Shown here: one piece after another, positions 18,239 to 26,785 of the stretch | Position numbering within the stretch: position 1 is the stretch's first letter | Layout of the letters: the number at the start of each line of letters is the position of its first letter | DNA from: an uncultured Sphingomonadaceae bacterium | Lineage (GTDB): Bacteria; Pseudomonadota; Alphaproteobacteria; Sphingomonadales; Sphingomonadaceae | Assembly: GCA_937996655.1 (NCBI GenBank) | Contig: CALKUK010000015.1 | Coordinates: 62,001-126,000 of the forward strand | Length of the DNA: 64,000 nucleotides | Reading direction: 5' to 3' | The notes under the pieces: model-generated | The model's database searches: none | Seen by the model: the letters and a program-made list of their open reading frames with translations, nothing else | Told to the model about the DNA's origin: nothing | Position numbers and translations under genes: made by a program

Positions 18239-18672
18239 GTGGAATTTGCAGCAGCCTCAATCCGCCGAAGCAGGCGGACAAGCTGCGCACGGTCTTCTTT
18301 GGAGAAACCGGCCAGCAAAGCATCTTCCATTGCTTTCGCCGCAGGGACGATCTGCGCATAGAGATCTTGCCCTTGCGGTGTCAGCGACAGGAAGTGGGAC
18401 CGCCCGTCTTCCGGATTGCGGTTCTGCGCGACCAAGCCCCGCTTCATCAGCACCGTCGCTGCCCGGCTAACGGTAATCTTATCCAGTTCCCCTGCCTTGC
18501 CGATGTCCTGCGGCGTCATGCGCGCGGTTTCCGCGAGGATGGCGATCAGCCGCCATTCGGACACTTTCAGATTGAAGCGCTTGCGGTAGCTTTGCGAAAT
18601 GCGCGACGACACCGCGTTGGACGCGACCGACAACCGATAGGGCACGAATTCTTCGAGTGTGAGCAAGGACAT
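18235..18672 (-). CDS. MarR family transcriptional regulator
   Basis: Winged-helix repressor-type protein of 145 residues. The recognition region is in RMTPQDIGKAGELDKITVSRA, followed by the wing around QNRNPEDGRSHFLSLTPQG, the DxRS-type signature of MarR proteins. It sits immediately upstream of an acyl-CoA dehydrogenase gene in the same direction. The ligand is unknown; a phenolic or acyl-CoA effector would fit the context. Confidence 0.9.
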   Translation of the reverse strand: MSLLTLEEFVPYRLSVASNAVSSRISQSYRKRFNLKVSEWRLIAILAETARMTPQDIGKAGELDKITVSRAATVLMKRGLVAQNRNPEDGRSHFLSLTPQGQDLYAQIVPAAKAMEDALLAGFSKEDRAQLVRLLRRIEAAANST

Positions 18673-18695
18673 GGGAACACTCTTAGGGCGTTGCC

Positions 18696-19625
18696 CTATT
18701 TCTCTTCAATAGCAGGCCGCCCCACTTTGGGCGTTGTCGTCTGTGGCGTGCGGGCCTCAAGCGATTGCAGCCACAAGCGGGCCCGCGTGCCAACATAAAA
18801 TTGCGGATTGGAGGCGGGCAGCCCGCGCATCCTTTCCCACCCCCCGATCAGCGACAGCGCCTGCCCCATCGCCTCATCAAGCTTCGCCGGCGCGCGAAAG
18901 GCATTGTTGATGAGGGCATCCCCAAAGAACGTCCAGTCATTGGCAGCCGCACATCCAAAGGATGTCGTGACCGGCGATGCCGCCGTAATCAGGACCGTGT
19001 CGTCATCCACCAAATCGGGAATGAAAATGCCGGAATAACAGGCCGAAATCATGACCATGCGATTATGTATGCCAAGGCCGTTCAGGGTCGCCGCAAGGTT
19101 TTTCGGCGCGATGAAGCCATAGCCGTTCTCCCCATCCTTATAGACGATGCCCACTTTTGGCCCGCCATGGGATGTGGTGTAGAGCAAAAGGACATCTTCC
19201 TTCGGGTCCATAACCCCGGCGACAGCAGCGAGCGCCGTCTGGAGGTTGGCAGGCGAGCCGTTGGGCACCGGCCCCGCGCCGCCGCCTGCGGCCAGCAACA
19301 GTGTGCGCCCCTCCGCATCATAGCGGCGGGACAAAACCTTCGCGGCCTCAGCAGCCTCGCGACCAAAGACAGGATCTGAGTCGAGCCCGGCGGACACGAC
19401 ATAGGCGTCCACCACGCCCGGCCGCTGCGGCTTCAACGCGGCGATTGCCGCCGACATCCGTTTCAACTGAGCCAGATGCCAGGCGGGCGACCGCCCGAGA
19501 TCCGTCATGAATCCCTTTTGCGCGGCCTCTTCATTGGGGTCTCCACGCTGGGCGAACAGGGGGGATGCAGCCAGCAGACTTCCGGCGAGCAGCGCCCAAG
19601 CCCAATGTTTCGCACAAGCCCCCAT
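18696..19625 (-). CDS. Secreted C13 (legumain-like) cysteine peptidase
   Basis: Protein of 309 residues from start 19625 (MGACAKH; an ATG at 19640 is possible), with a signal peptide ending near the AQR following LFA. The caspase-like fold is indicated by the hydrophobic strand VLLLYTTSHGG (catalytic His) and MVMISACYSG (catalytic Cys), the order and spacing of the C13/legumain clan CD. A late SFGCAAANDWTFFGDAL stretch fits the family. Expected in the periplasm or outer surface. Natural substrates of bacterial C13 proteins are unknown to me. Confidence 0.85.
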   Translation of the reverse strand: MGACAKHWAWALLAGSLLAASPLFAQRGDPNEEAAQKGFMTDLGRSPAWHLAQLKRMSAAIAALKPQRPGVVDAYVVSAGLDSDPVFGREAAEAAKVLSRRYDAEGRTLLLAAGGGAGPVPNGSPANLQTALAAVAGVMDPKEDVLLLYTTSHGGPKVGIVYKDGENGYGFIAPKNLAATLNGLGIHNRMVMISACYSGIFIPDLVDDDTVLITAASPVTTSFGCAAANDWTFFGDALINNAFRAPAKLDEAMGQALSLIGGWERMRGLPASNPQFYVGTRARLWLQSLEARTPQTTTPKVGRPAIEEK

Positions 19626-19721
19626 CGAATCCCCTTTCAATGCGCCCCGTTTCGGATGACAAAGCCACCATGAATGGATGTGTCCGTCAAGTCGGGCGGA
19701 TACCGTTGGGAGGAGAGGCGC

Positions 19722-20723
19722 ATGAAGCTCGGGTCAATCAAGGGTGGCCGCGACGGCCGCCTCGTTGTTGTTTCAGATGATCTCGCGTGGTGCGCCGACG
19801 CCGCCCATATCGCTCCCACCCTGCAAGCCGCGCTGGATGACTGGCACACAGCCGAACCCCTGCTCCGTAATCTGGCGACTGATCTCGCCCATGAAACCAT
19901 CCCGATGATGCGCTTTCATGAACGCAACGCAGCCTCCCCTTTGCCCCGCGCCTATCAGTGGGCGGATGGCTCGGCTTATGTGAACCACGTCGCGCTCGTC
20001 CGGCAGGCGCGCGGGGCAGAGATGCCCGACAGCTTCTGGCATGATCCGCTCATTTATCAGGGAGGGTCGGACGCTTTCCTTGCCCCCCGCGATGCCATCC
20101 CTCTCGCGGATGAAGCCTGGGACTGCGATATAGAGGCCGAAGTCGTCGTCGTGACGGGCGATGTGCCGCAGGGCGTGTCGGCAGAGGAGGCCCGAGGCTA
20201 TATCCGGCTGGTGGGCCTCACCAACGACGTATCGCTGCGCAATCTCATCCCCCAAGAACTCGCCAAGGGCCTTGGCTTTTTCCAGTCCAAACCGGCGAGC
20301 GCTTTTTCCCCCGTCTTCGTCGCCCCAGATGCGCTGGGCGAACGGTGGGACGGCGGCAAGCTACATGGGGCGCTCTGTGTGGACCTCAACGGACAGCCGC
20401 TCGGCCGCGCCGATGCCGGCGTCGACATGACCTTCGACTTTGGCCAGCTCATCGCCCATGCCGCGAAGACACGCAGCCTGTGCGCGGGCACGATCATCGG
20501 CTCCGGCACGGTCTCCAACCGCGGGGCTGATGGCGGGCCGGGCAAGCCGATCAGCGCAGGCGGTGTTGGCTATTCCTGCCTTGCCGAAGTCCGCACGGTC
20601 GAAACCATCATCGGTGGTAAGCCCGAGACACCCTTCCTCAAAAAGGGCGATACCGTCCGCATCTGGATGGAAGATGAGAAGCACCATCCGATCTTTGGGG
20701 TGATTGAACAGACGGTGGGATGA
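19722..20723 (+). CDS. Fumarylacetoacetate hydrolase family protein
   Basis: Protein of 333 residues in the FAH superfamily (hydrolases, decarboxylases or isomerases of 2-keto acids). The metal-binding acidic residues are seen in WDCDIEAEVVVVTGD, with the conserved GLTNDVSLRN segment following. Start 19722 (MKLGSIKGGRDG) has an AGGAG Shine-Dalgarno; an in-frame ATG at 19674 is rejected. The fit is closest to proteins annotated as fumarylacetoacetases, but no tyrosine-pathway genes surround it, so the substrate is open. Confidence 0.85.
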   Translation: MKLGSIKGGRDGRLVVVSDDLAWCADAAHIAPTLQAALDDWHTAEPLLRNLATDLAHETIPMMRFHERNAASPLPRAYQWADGSAYVNHVALVRQARGAEMPDSFWHDPLIYQGGSDAFLAPRDAIPLADEAWDCDIEAEVVVVTGDVPQGVSAEEARGYIRLVGLTNDVSLRNLIPQELAKGLGFFQSKPASAFSPVFVAPDALGERWDGGKLHGALCVDLNGQPLGRADAGVDMTFDFGQLIAHAAKTRSLCAGTIIGSGTVSNRGADGGPGKPISAGGVGYSCLAEVRTVETIIGGKPETPFLKKGDTVRIWMEDEKHHPIFGVIEQTVG

Positions 20724-20745
20724 GCTCGACCCATCCCCCTCCCCT

Positions 20746-20837
20746 CGTCATGCTGACCTTGTTTCAGCATCCATGCCTCGAGATTGGGGCATTCTCGACC
20801 CTCACGGCATGGATCCTGAAACACGTTCAGGATGACG
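20746..20837. repeat. Long imperfect inverted repeat, 31-bp arms
   Basis: Left arm 20746-20776 and right arm 20807-20837 are imperfect inverse copies built on CGTCATnCTGA and TGTTTCAG blocks, separated by 30 bp. It fills the gap between two convergent genes and may act as a bidirectional terminator. It resembles a mobile-looking palindromic repeat I associate with sphingomonad genomes. Confidence 0.8.
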
Positions 20838-20849
20838 CACAATGACGAT

Positions 20850-22043
20850 TTAGGCGGGTAACACGCCCTTCGCCCTTAACTCGGCCAAGTCCGCATCACT
20901 GTGACCCAAAAAGGCGCGCAACACCGTCTCCGTATCCTGCCCAAGCATCGGCGGTTCTGTCCCAGCATCGGGCATCGAGTCCGACAGTCGCAACGGACTG
21001 GCAATCGCCGGGCGGTCGCCGGCCATGGTGGCTAAGCCGCGTGCGACCGCTTGCGGATCATTCAGCGCCTGCCCGATATCGTTGATGGGACCGGCGGGCA
21101 CATTGACGGCGGTCAACGCCACATCCCAATGCGCTGTCGTCTGCGTCTTCATGGCGGCGGCGAGTTGCGGGATCAGCGTGTCTCGGTTTTCGACGCGGGC
21201 GGAATTGGTTTTGTAGCGCGCGTCCTCTGCCATTGCCGCGAGGCCCAGCACAGCCACGAAATGCGCAAACTGCCCGTCATTGCCGACCGCGACGATCATA
21301 TGGCCATCCGCCGTTTCAAACACCTGATAGGGCACCACACTCGAATGCGCATTGCCCATGCGCTTGGGGGCGACGCCCGTCACCCGCTGGTTCATGCCGA
21401 TATTGGCAAGCGTGGAAACAGCGACATCGAGCAACGCCATGTCGATGAATTGCCCGCGCCCCGTTGCATGACGCTGGTTAAGCGCGGCGAGCACCGCGAT
21501 GCAGGCGTGCAAACCCGTCATCACATCGATGAGGGCCACGCCCACCTTTTGCGGCTCGCCTGCCGGATCACCCGTGATGCTCATCAGGCCGGACATGCCC
21601 TGCACCATCAGGTCATATCCCGGCTGATGCGCGCGCGGGCCGCTATGCCCGAAACCGGTGATCGAGCAATACACAAGGCGCGGGTTCGCGACCTTCAGGC
21701 TGAGATAATCGAGCCCATATTTCTCAAGCCCGCCAACCTTGAAATTCTCGACCAGAACATCGCACTTCGCCGCCATTTCCCGGATCAGGGCCTGTCCCTC
21801 CGGCTTGGAAATATCGATCGCCACGCTCTTCTTGTTGCGATTGGCAGAGAGGTAGTAAGCCGACAGCCGCTCTTCCCCCTCGCCATGCCAGGGCGGGCCC
21901 CAGCTGCGCGTGTCATCGCCCTTTCCGGGCTGTTCGATCTTGATGATCTCTGCCCCCAGATCGCCGAGCATCTGGGTGCACCAAGGCCCCGCCAGCACCC
22001 GCGACAGATCGAGCACCCGGATGCCGGAAAGGGCCTTGGTCAT
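20850..22043 (-). CDS. Type III (CaiB/BaiF) CoA-transferase
   Basis: Transfers CoA between carboxylic acids; 397 residues. The N-terminal GIRVLDLSRVLAGPWCTQ and EIIKIEQPGKGDDTR segments are typical, and the catalytic aspartate is in ALIDVMTGLHA. It ends a leftward group with glutaryl-CoA dehydrogenase two genes upstream. CaiB-type enzymes linked to gcdH are succinyl-CoA:glutarate CoA-transferases in other organisms, so glutarate is the favoured substrate, as an inference from context. Separated by only 3 bp from the M20 peptidase gene. Confidence 0.9.
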   Translation of the reverse strand: MTKALSGIRVLDLSRVLAGPWCTQMLGDLGAEIIKIEQPGKGDDTRSWGPPWHGEGEERLSAYYLSANRNKKSVAIDISKPEGQALIREMAAKCDVLVENFKVGGLEKYGLDYLSLKVANPRLVYCSITGFGHSGPRAHQPGYDLMVQGMSGLMSITGDPAGEPQKVGVALIDVMTGLHACIAVLAALNQRHATGRGQFIDMALLDVAVSTLANIGMNQRVTGVAPKRMGNAHSSVVPYQVFETADGHMIVAVGNDGQFAHFVAVLGLAAMAEDARYKTNSARVENRDTLIPQLAAAMKTQTTAHWDVALTAVNVPAGPINDIGQALNDPQAVARGLATMAGDRPAIASPLRLSDSMPDAGTEPPMLGQDTETVLRAFLGHSDADLAELRAKGVLPA

Positions 22044-22046
22044 GGA

Positions 22047-23456
22047 TTAATCCTGGTTGGCGTAAATCTTGGCGAGATCGAACAGATAATCGCGCCCTTC
22101 ATACAGCGCCTGCACGGAAATCCGCTCATTCAGGCCATGCACACCGCTATTTTCTAACTGCTGGAAAATGCCCGGCATGCCATAGGTCGGGATGCCGGCC
22201 AGTGAGAGATAGGGCCCATCGGTTCCGCCCGTCGCCATGACGGGAACCATCGGGATGCCGGGGAAGTGCTTGGCCGCCAGCTTTTCTGCCGGACCAAACA
22301 CCTTGGCAGACAGCGGCGGCGGCACCGCCACGGGACGGATGGGTTCAATCTTCGTGACCGAGACCGACGGATCCCCAATGACGCGCTCCAGCTCTGCCTT
22401 CACCACGTCGACCGAAACGCCCGGGAAGATGCGGCAGTTGATGACGGCGCGTGCCCGCTGCGGCAGCGCATTCATGGCATGGCCCGCATCGAGCATGGTG
22501 GCGACGCACGTTGTGCGCAGCATCGAATGGAAGCTCGCATCCTTCGACACGATGGCGTCCGCAGCCTTATCTTCAGGATTGGCGAGGACTGCGGTCAACG
22601 CCTTGCCCATTTCGCCGCCGGTCAGCTCCGCCGTGCGCTTGAAGAAGGTCTTCGTTGTGTCGCTGAACTGGATCGGGAATTCATACTGGCCGACCTTTGT
22701 GACAGCCGCCGTCAAGGAATAAATCGCATTGTCGGGCCGCGGGACAGAGCTGTGTCCGCCGGGATTGGTTGTTTCCAGACGGTAGTTCTGAACCGTCTTT
22801 TCACCCACCTGCATGGCCAGCAGCAGCTTCTTGCCCGAGGCATCGAGACGGCCACCGCCACCTTCGTTGAGCGCGAATTCCGCTGCAATCAATTCCGGCT
22901 TGTTCTTGGCCAGCCATTCCGCGCCGTTAAACGCGCCGACCGACTCTTCGCCACAGGTGAGCGCGAGCTTCACCGTCCGCTTCGGCTTGAAGCCTTCTTT
23001 CTTGAAGCGGATCATGGCGTCGGTCCAGATCGCCGCCTGCGACTTATCGTCCGACGCGCCACGCGCGTAGAAATAGCCGCCTTCTTCAATCAGGGTGAAG
23101 GGATCACGCACCCAATCCGCGCGGCGCGCTTCGACCACGTCGATATGCGCCAGCAGCAGGATCGGCTTTGCTTTTTTCGACGTGCCCTTCAGCACAGCGA
23201 CAAGGCCGCCATCCTTGGGCTTTTCCGGCGTGGCGAACAGCGTGATGTCGCTGGCCGCATATCCGGCGGCCTTCAGGCGGGTCGCCATCCGTTCAGCTGC
23301 CAGCGTGCAGCTGCCTTCGGACTGGGTCGTGTTGGTTTCAACCAGTTCCTTGTAAAGGTCCCGGAAGGCCGCCTGATCGGGACGCAGGGTCTGCGCCATC
23401 GATGTGGAGGACAGGGCGGCGAGAACGGTCGCCGCAATCAGTTTTGAAATGCGCAT
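22047..23456 (-). CDS. Secreted M20 family metallopeptidase
   Basis: Zinc peptidase of 469 residues with a signal peptide (cleavage after the SMA of SSTSMAQ). Metal ligands and active-site residues are visible: LLLAHIDVVEA (His, then catalytic Asp), GRGASDDK-like segment ARGASDDKSQAA and TCGEESVGAFN (catalytic and ligand Glu), with a dimerisation domain in the middle and the late His in ENSGVHGLNERI. Acts in the periplasm, probably as a carboxypeptidase or dipeptidase. Its place between a CoA-transferase and glutaryl-CoA dehydrogenase is odd functionally. Confidence 0.9.
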   Translation of the reverse strand: MRISKLIAATVLAALSSTSMAQTLRPDQAAFRDLYKELVETNTTQSEGSCTLAAERMATRLKAAGYAASDITLFATPEKPKDGGLVAVLKGTSKKAKPILLLAHIDVVEARRADWVRDPFTLIEEGGYFYARGASDDKSQAAIWTDAMIRFKKEGFKPKRTVKLALTCGEESVGAFNGAEWLAKNKPELIAAEFALNEGGGGRLDASGKKLLLAMQVGEKTVQNYRLETTNPGGHSSVPRPDNAIYSLTAAVTKVGQYEFPIQFSDTTKTFFKRTAELTGGEMGKALTAVLANPEDKAADAIVSKDASFHSMLRTTCVATMLDAGHAMNALPQRARAVINCRIFPGVSVDVVKAELERVIGDPSVSVTKIEPIRPVAVPPPLSAKVFGPAEKLAAKHFPGIPMVPVMATGGTDGPYLSLAGIPTYGMPGIFQQLENSGVHGLNERISVQALYEGRDYLFDLAKIYANQD

Positions 23457-23476
23457 ATTGGCCCCTTTGGATTGGA

Positions 23477-24655
23477 TCAGCTGAATGCCTGAATGCCGGT
23501 GATGGCGCGACCGAGGATGAGGGCATGCACATCGTGCGTGCCTTCATAGGTGTTGACCGTCTCCAGATTGATGGCGTGACGGATGACGTGATATTCGGCG
23601 GAAATGCCGTTGCCGCCATGCATATCGCGCGCGACGCGGGCGATATCGAGCGCCTTGCCACAATTGTTGCGCTTGATGAGGCTGACCATTTCGGGAGACC
23701 ATGTGCCGTCATCCATGGAACGGCCCACCGTCAGCGCGGCCTGAAGGCCAAGCGCAATTTCAGTCTGCATATTCGCCATTTTGAGCTGCGGGATCTGGTT
23801 GGCAGCCAGCGGACGGCCAAACTGCTGGCGGTCCAGCTGATATTGCCGCGCGCGGTGGAAACAATCTTCCGCCGCGCCCATCACGCCCCAGGCGATGCCG
23901 TAGCGCGCTTTGTTGAGGCAACCGAAGGGGCCGGACAGACCCTGCACATTGGGCAGAAGATTTTCTTCTGGCACGAACACGTCTTCAAGGACGATTTCAC
24001 CGGTGATCGAGGCCCGCAGGCTCATCTTGCCCTCGATCTTCGGGGTGGAGAAACCCTCCATCCCGCGTTCGACGATGAAACCGCGGATCACGCCGCCTTC
24101 ATCCTTGGCCCAAACGACGGCGATGTCGGCGATGGGGGAATTGGTGATCCACATCTTGGCACCGTTGAGGATGTAGCCGCCCGTCGTCTGCTTGGCATTG
24201 GTCTTCATCGACGCCGGGTCAGAGCCGGCATCAGGTTCGGTCAGGCCAAAGCAGCCGACCCACTCCCCAGTCGCCAGCTTGGGCAGATATTTCTGCCGCT
24301 GTTCTTCCGAGCCATAAGCATGGATGGGATGCATCACGAGCGAGCTTTGCACCGACATGGCGGAGCGATAGCCCGAATCAACCCGCTCGACCGCGCGGGC
24401 GATGAGGCCATAAGCGACGTTGCTGACACCGGCACAGCCATAGCCATCAATGGTCGAACCGAGCAGGCCAAGCGCGCCCAACTCATTCATGATCTCTCGG
24501 TCAAAACGTTCGGAGAGCGTAGCGGAAACAACGCGCGGCAGGAGCTTATCCTGCGCATAACCTTCCGCTGCATCGCGGATCATCCGCTCATCATCGGTCA
24601 GCTGCGCGTCGAGGTGAAAGGGATCATCCCATTTAAAAGGTGCGAATTTTGCCAT
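23477..24655 (-). CDS. gcdH: Glutaryl-CoA dehydrogenase
   Basis: Oxidative decarboxylation of glutaryl-CoA to crotonyl-CoA in lysine, tryptophan and aromatic degradation. At 392 residues, it has the distinctive GcdH N-terminus (FKWDDPFHLDAQLTDDER), the RVDSGYRSAMSVQSSLVM helix, FGLTEPDAGSDPASM, the catalytic Glu within the C-terminal NTYEGTHDVHALILGR segment and the GNGISAEYHVIRHAINLE helix. Upstream nadC is 46 bp away and the M20 peptidase gene follows after 20 bp. Confidence 0.94.
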   Translation of the reverse strand: MAKFAPFKWDDPFHLDAQLTDDERMIRDAAEGYAQDKLLPRVVSATLSERFDREIMNELGALGLLGSTIDGYGCAGVSNVAYGLIARAVERVDSGYRSAMSVQSSLVMHPIHAYGSEEQRQKYLPKLATGEWVGCFGLTEPDAGSDPASMKTNAKQTTGGYILNGAKMWITNSPIADIAVVWAKDEGGVIRGFIVERGMEGFSTPKIEGKMSLRASITGEIVLEDVFVPEENLLPNVQGLSGPFGCLNKARYGIAWGVMGAAEDCFHRARQYQLDRQQFGRPLAANQIPQLKMANMQTEIALGLQAALTVGRSMDDGTWSPEMVSLIKRNNCGKALDIARVARDMHGGNGISAEYHVIRHAINLETVNTYEGTHDVHALILGRAITGIQAFS

Positions 24656-24701
24656 GCCGCTTCCTACGAGGTTTGCGCGGCGGCCTCAACACCGGGCGAC
24701 C

Positions 24702-25550
24702 TCAGATCGAGGTGAAATCGAGCCCAATGTCTGCGGCAGGTGCGCTCTGCGTCAGGCGGCCGACCGAGATATAGGTGACGCCCGTTTCCGCCTTGGCGCG
24801 GATCGTCTCCAGCGTGACGCCGCCGGAGGCTTCCGTTGGCACGCGCCCCGCAACAATCGCGACGGCTTCCCGCAGCGTCGGGGCATCCATATTGTCGAGC
24901 AGCAAATGTGTCGCGCCGGCCGACAGGCCGGGTTCGATCTGGTCAATCCGGTCGACCTCAAGGATGATCCGCTCCACCCCGGCGTCACGCGCGCGGCGGA
25001 CCGCTTCGGCCACGCCGCCGGCAACAGCGACATGGTTATCCTTGATCATCGCCGCATCCCACAGGCCCATGCGATGGTTGGTCGCCCCGCCCATGCGCGT
25101 TGCATATTTCTCCAGCACACGCAGGCCGGGGATCGTCTTGCGTGTATCCAGCAGGGTACAGCCCGTGCCCGCAATCGCATCGACATAAGCGCGCGTCAGC
25201 GTCGCGACGCCCGACAGATGCTGCACGATGTTAAGCGCAGACCGCTCCGCCGTCAGCATCGCCCGCGCCTTGCCGTGCAGGCGCATCAGGTCTGAGCCCT
25301 TGGCGACCGATGCACCTTCTTCGACGAGGATCTCAACCGTCATCTCGGGATCAAGATGCCGGAAGAAAGCGTCCGCAATCGGCAGGCCCGCCACGACAAT
25401 CGCATCGCGGCTGTCCATCACGCCTGCAAAGCGCGCCTCCGCCGGGATCACGCTTTCCGACGTCACATCCCGGCCCGACGGGCCCAGATCTTCGGACAGT
25501 GTGGCGCGGACAAAAGTCTCTAGGTCGAACTGAGGCAGGGAAAAGGTCAT
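24702..25550 (-). CDS. nadC: Nicotinate-nucleotide diphosphorylase (carboxylating)
   Basis: Converts quinolinate and PRPP to nicotinate mononucleotide in NAD synthesis. The 282-residue protein has the characteristic LTAERSALNIVQHLSGVATLT, LDTRKTIPGLRVLEKYA and HRMGLWDAAMIKDNHV motifs with the phosphoribosyl-binding basic residues. It shares a leftward group with nadA, separated from it by two small genes; no nadB is visible in the window. Confidence 0.96.
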   Translation of the reverse strand: MTFSLPQFDLETFVRATLSEDLGPSGRDVTSESVIPAEARFAGVMDSRDAIVVAGLPIADAFFRHLDPEMTVEILVEEGASVAKGSDLMRLHGKARAMLTAERSALNIVQHLSGVATLTRAYVDAIAGTGCTLLDTRKTIPGLRVLEKYATRMGGATNHRMGLWDAAMIKDNHVAVAGGVAEAVRRARDAGVERIILEVDRIDQIEPGLSAGATHLLLDNMDAPTLREAVAIVAGRVPTEASGGVTLETIRAKAETGVTYISVGRLTQSAPAADIGLDFTSI

Positions 25551-25559
25551 GCCCGCCGG

Positions 25560-25970
25560 TTACAGCAGCAACAACCGCCCGGTCAAAAGCAAAACCAGCG
25601 ATAGACCGAAATTCGCAACATTCCCGTCAATCATCCCCAGACGTGTCGCGGCCAGCCCATGCCCCGCCGTGATGCTGCCGCCATAAAGTTTGGATGCGCC
25701 TGCGCTGAGGAAAAAGCCGCCAAGGGCCGCCAGACTGAGCAGAGTCGCAAGGCAGATGCCCAACTGCGGCGCCACCCGGTCGGACAGAAGGAGGAACAAC
25801 GCAATCACGCCCAGCGCAGACGTGGTCAGCACTTGGGCGACAACATGGAACCGCGCGTGGCCCGGCCAATCTGGGTTTGCGGCATGGCTGCGGTTCAAAT
25901 CCGCAATGGGTGGGATAACCGTGAATTGCAGAATCGCAATCGACATCAGGATGATGCCCGGGTTTGCCAT
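25560..25970 (-). CDS. Small membrane protein, DUF6640-like
   Basis: Predicted membrane protein of 136 residues with four hydrophobic helices (about 4-20, 45-62, 70-92 and 115-135). The loop after helix 1 carries the polar pattern PDWPGHARFHVVAQ, as in small DUF6640-type membrane proteins; this family match is from memory and not secure. It starts with ATG at 25970 and ends 9 bp before nadC, so it is likely cotranscribed with it. Function unknown. Confidence 0.65.
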   Translation of the reverse strand: MANPGIILMSIAILQFTVIPPIADLNRSHAANPDWPGHARFHVVAQVLTTSALGVIALFLLLSDRVAPQLGICLATLLSLAALGGFFLSAGASKLYGGSITAGHGLAATRLGMIDGNVANFGLSLVLLLTGRLLLL

Positions 25971-26074
25971 TGTCGCATGTCCCCCTTGCCTGCCGCAGGA
26001 CCAAGCCAGCTTTGTGCGCCAGCCAAGCCGACTGCGGAAACATCCCTTCTTAGCGGGATATCGTCAAGTGGTTC

Positions 26075-26704
26075 TCATCCTGCGACAGGATTGGGCGTCG
26101 GCGCCTCCACACGACGCAACCGGTTGGTGTCGCGGTGGTGGAACGGTTCCGCCTGTCCCTTTACCTGCATTACCGTGTCTTCGTCATAAGACCATGTGCC
26201 GTCATCATGCACCGTCACGGTGATGATGAAGCGATCGGTGCGGAAGTTTTCTTCCAGATAAGGGTTGGAACAGATGCCATAGGCCGTCGTGCCGCGCTCT
26301 GCGGTCAGCGTGAACGTTTTCGCATCTGCCTTCGCCGTGCCGACCGCAAGCACCGTCTGTCCGCGCGGGATCGTCAGGCTGTGCATCACCGTCTCGGTCG
26401 CAGGCTCCCATAGCCAATACCCGACCTGATCATGATAGGTGCCGATCTCCCCCGGCTTCGTCATCCGTGTGTGGTAACGCAGTGCATAGAGCAGTTGCGG
26501 CCCGTTATTGCCGGGATCGACAGGTTGCAGACTGATCTGCTCCACAAAGCCCTGCGTCCGCGCCCCCTCCCGCTTTGGCGCGATATCCACTCCGCCCTCA
26601 CCTTCCCAGACGCCTGCCAAAGGCGCCAGCGGACCGAGGTTTGCCAGCGTGTCACAGCTGATGCTCGGCGGTTCGGCGTAAATATCGTCGGGATAGGCGG
26701 ACAT
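26075..26704 (-). CDS. FABP-like / heme-binding beta-barrel protein
   Basis: Soluble protein of 209 residues. The segment LGPLAPLAGVWEGEGGVD, followed by alternating beta strands (YWLWEPATETVMHSLTIPR, FTLTAERGTTAYG, FIITVTVHDDGTWSYDED), matches the nitrobindin/THAP4-type heme-binding beta-barrel family. The proximal histidine is probably in the C-terminal FHHRDTNRL segment, which I cannot confirm. A Shine-Dalgarno GGGAG precedes the ATG. It lies between nadA and nadC in one leftward run. Confidence 0.72.
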   Translation of the reverse strand: MSAYPDDIYAEPPSISCDTLANLGPLAPLAGVWEGEGGVDIAPKREGARTQGFVEQISLQPVDPGNNGPQLLYALRYHTRMTKPGEIGTYHDQVGYWLWEPATETVMHSLTIPRGQTVLAVGTAKADAKTFTLTAERGTTAYGICSNPYLEENFRTDRFIITVTVHDDGTWSYDEDTVMQVKGQAEPFHHRDTNRLRRVEAPTPNPVAG

Positions 26705-26785
26705 GGTTGGACTCCCAGTTGTTTGTTCGCCCGACCAATCTGTGTCGGAAAACAGCTGGAGTCCATGATTTGGGTCAAGCGGCGC

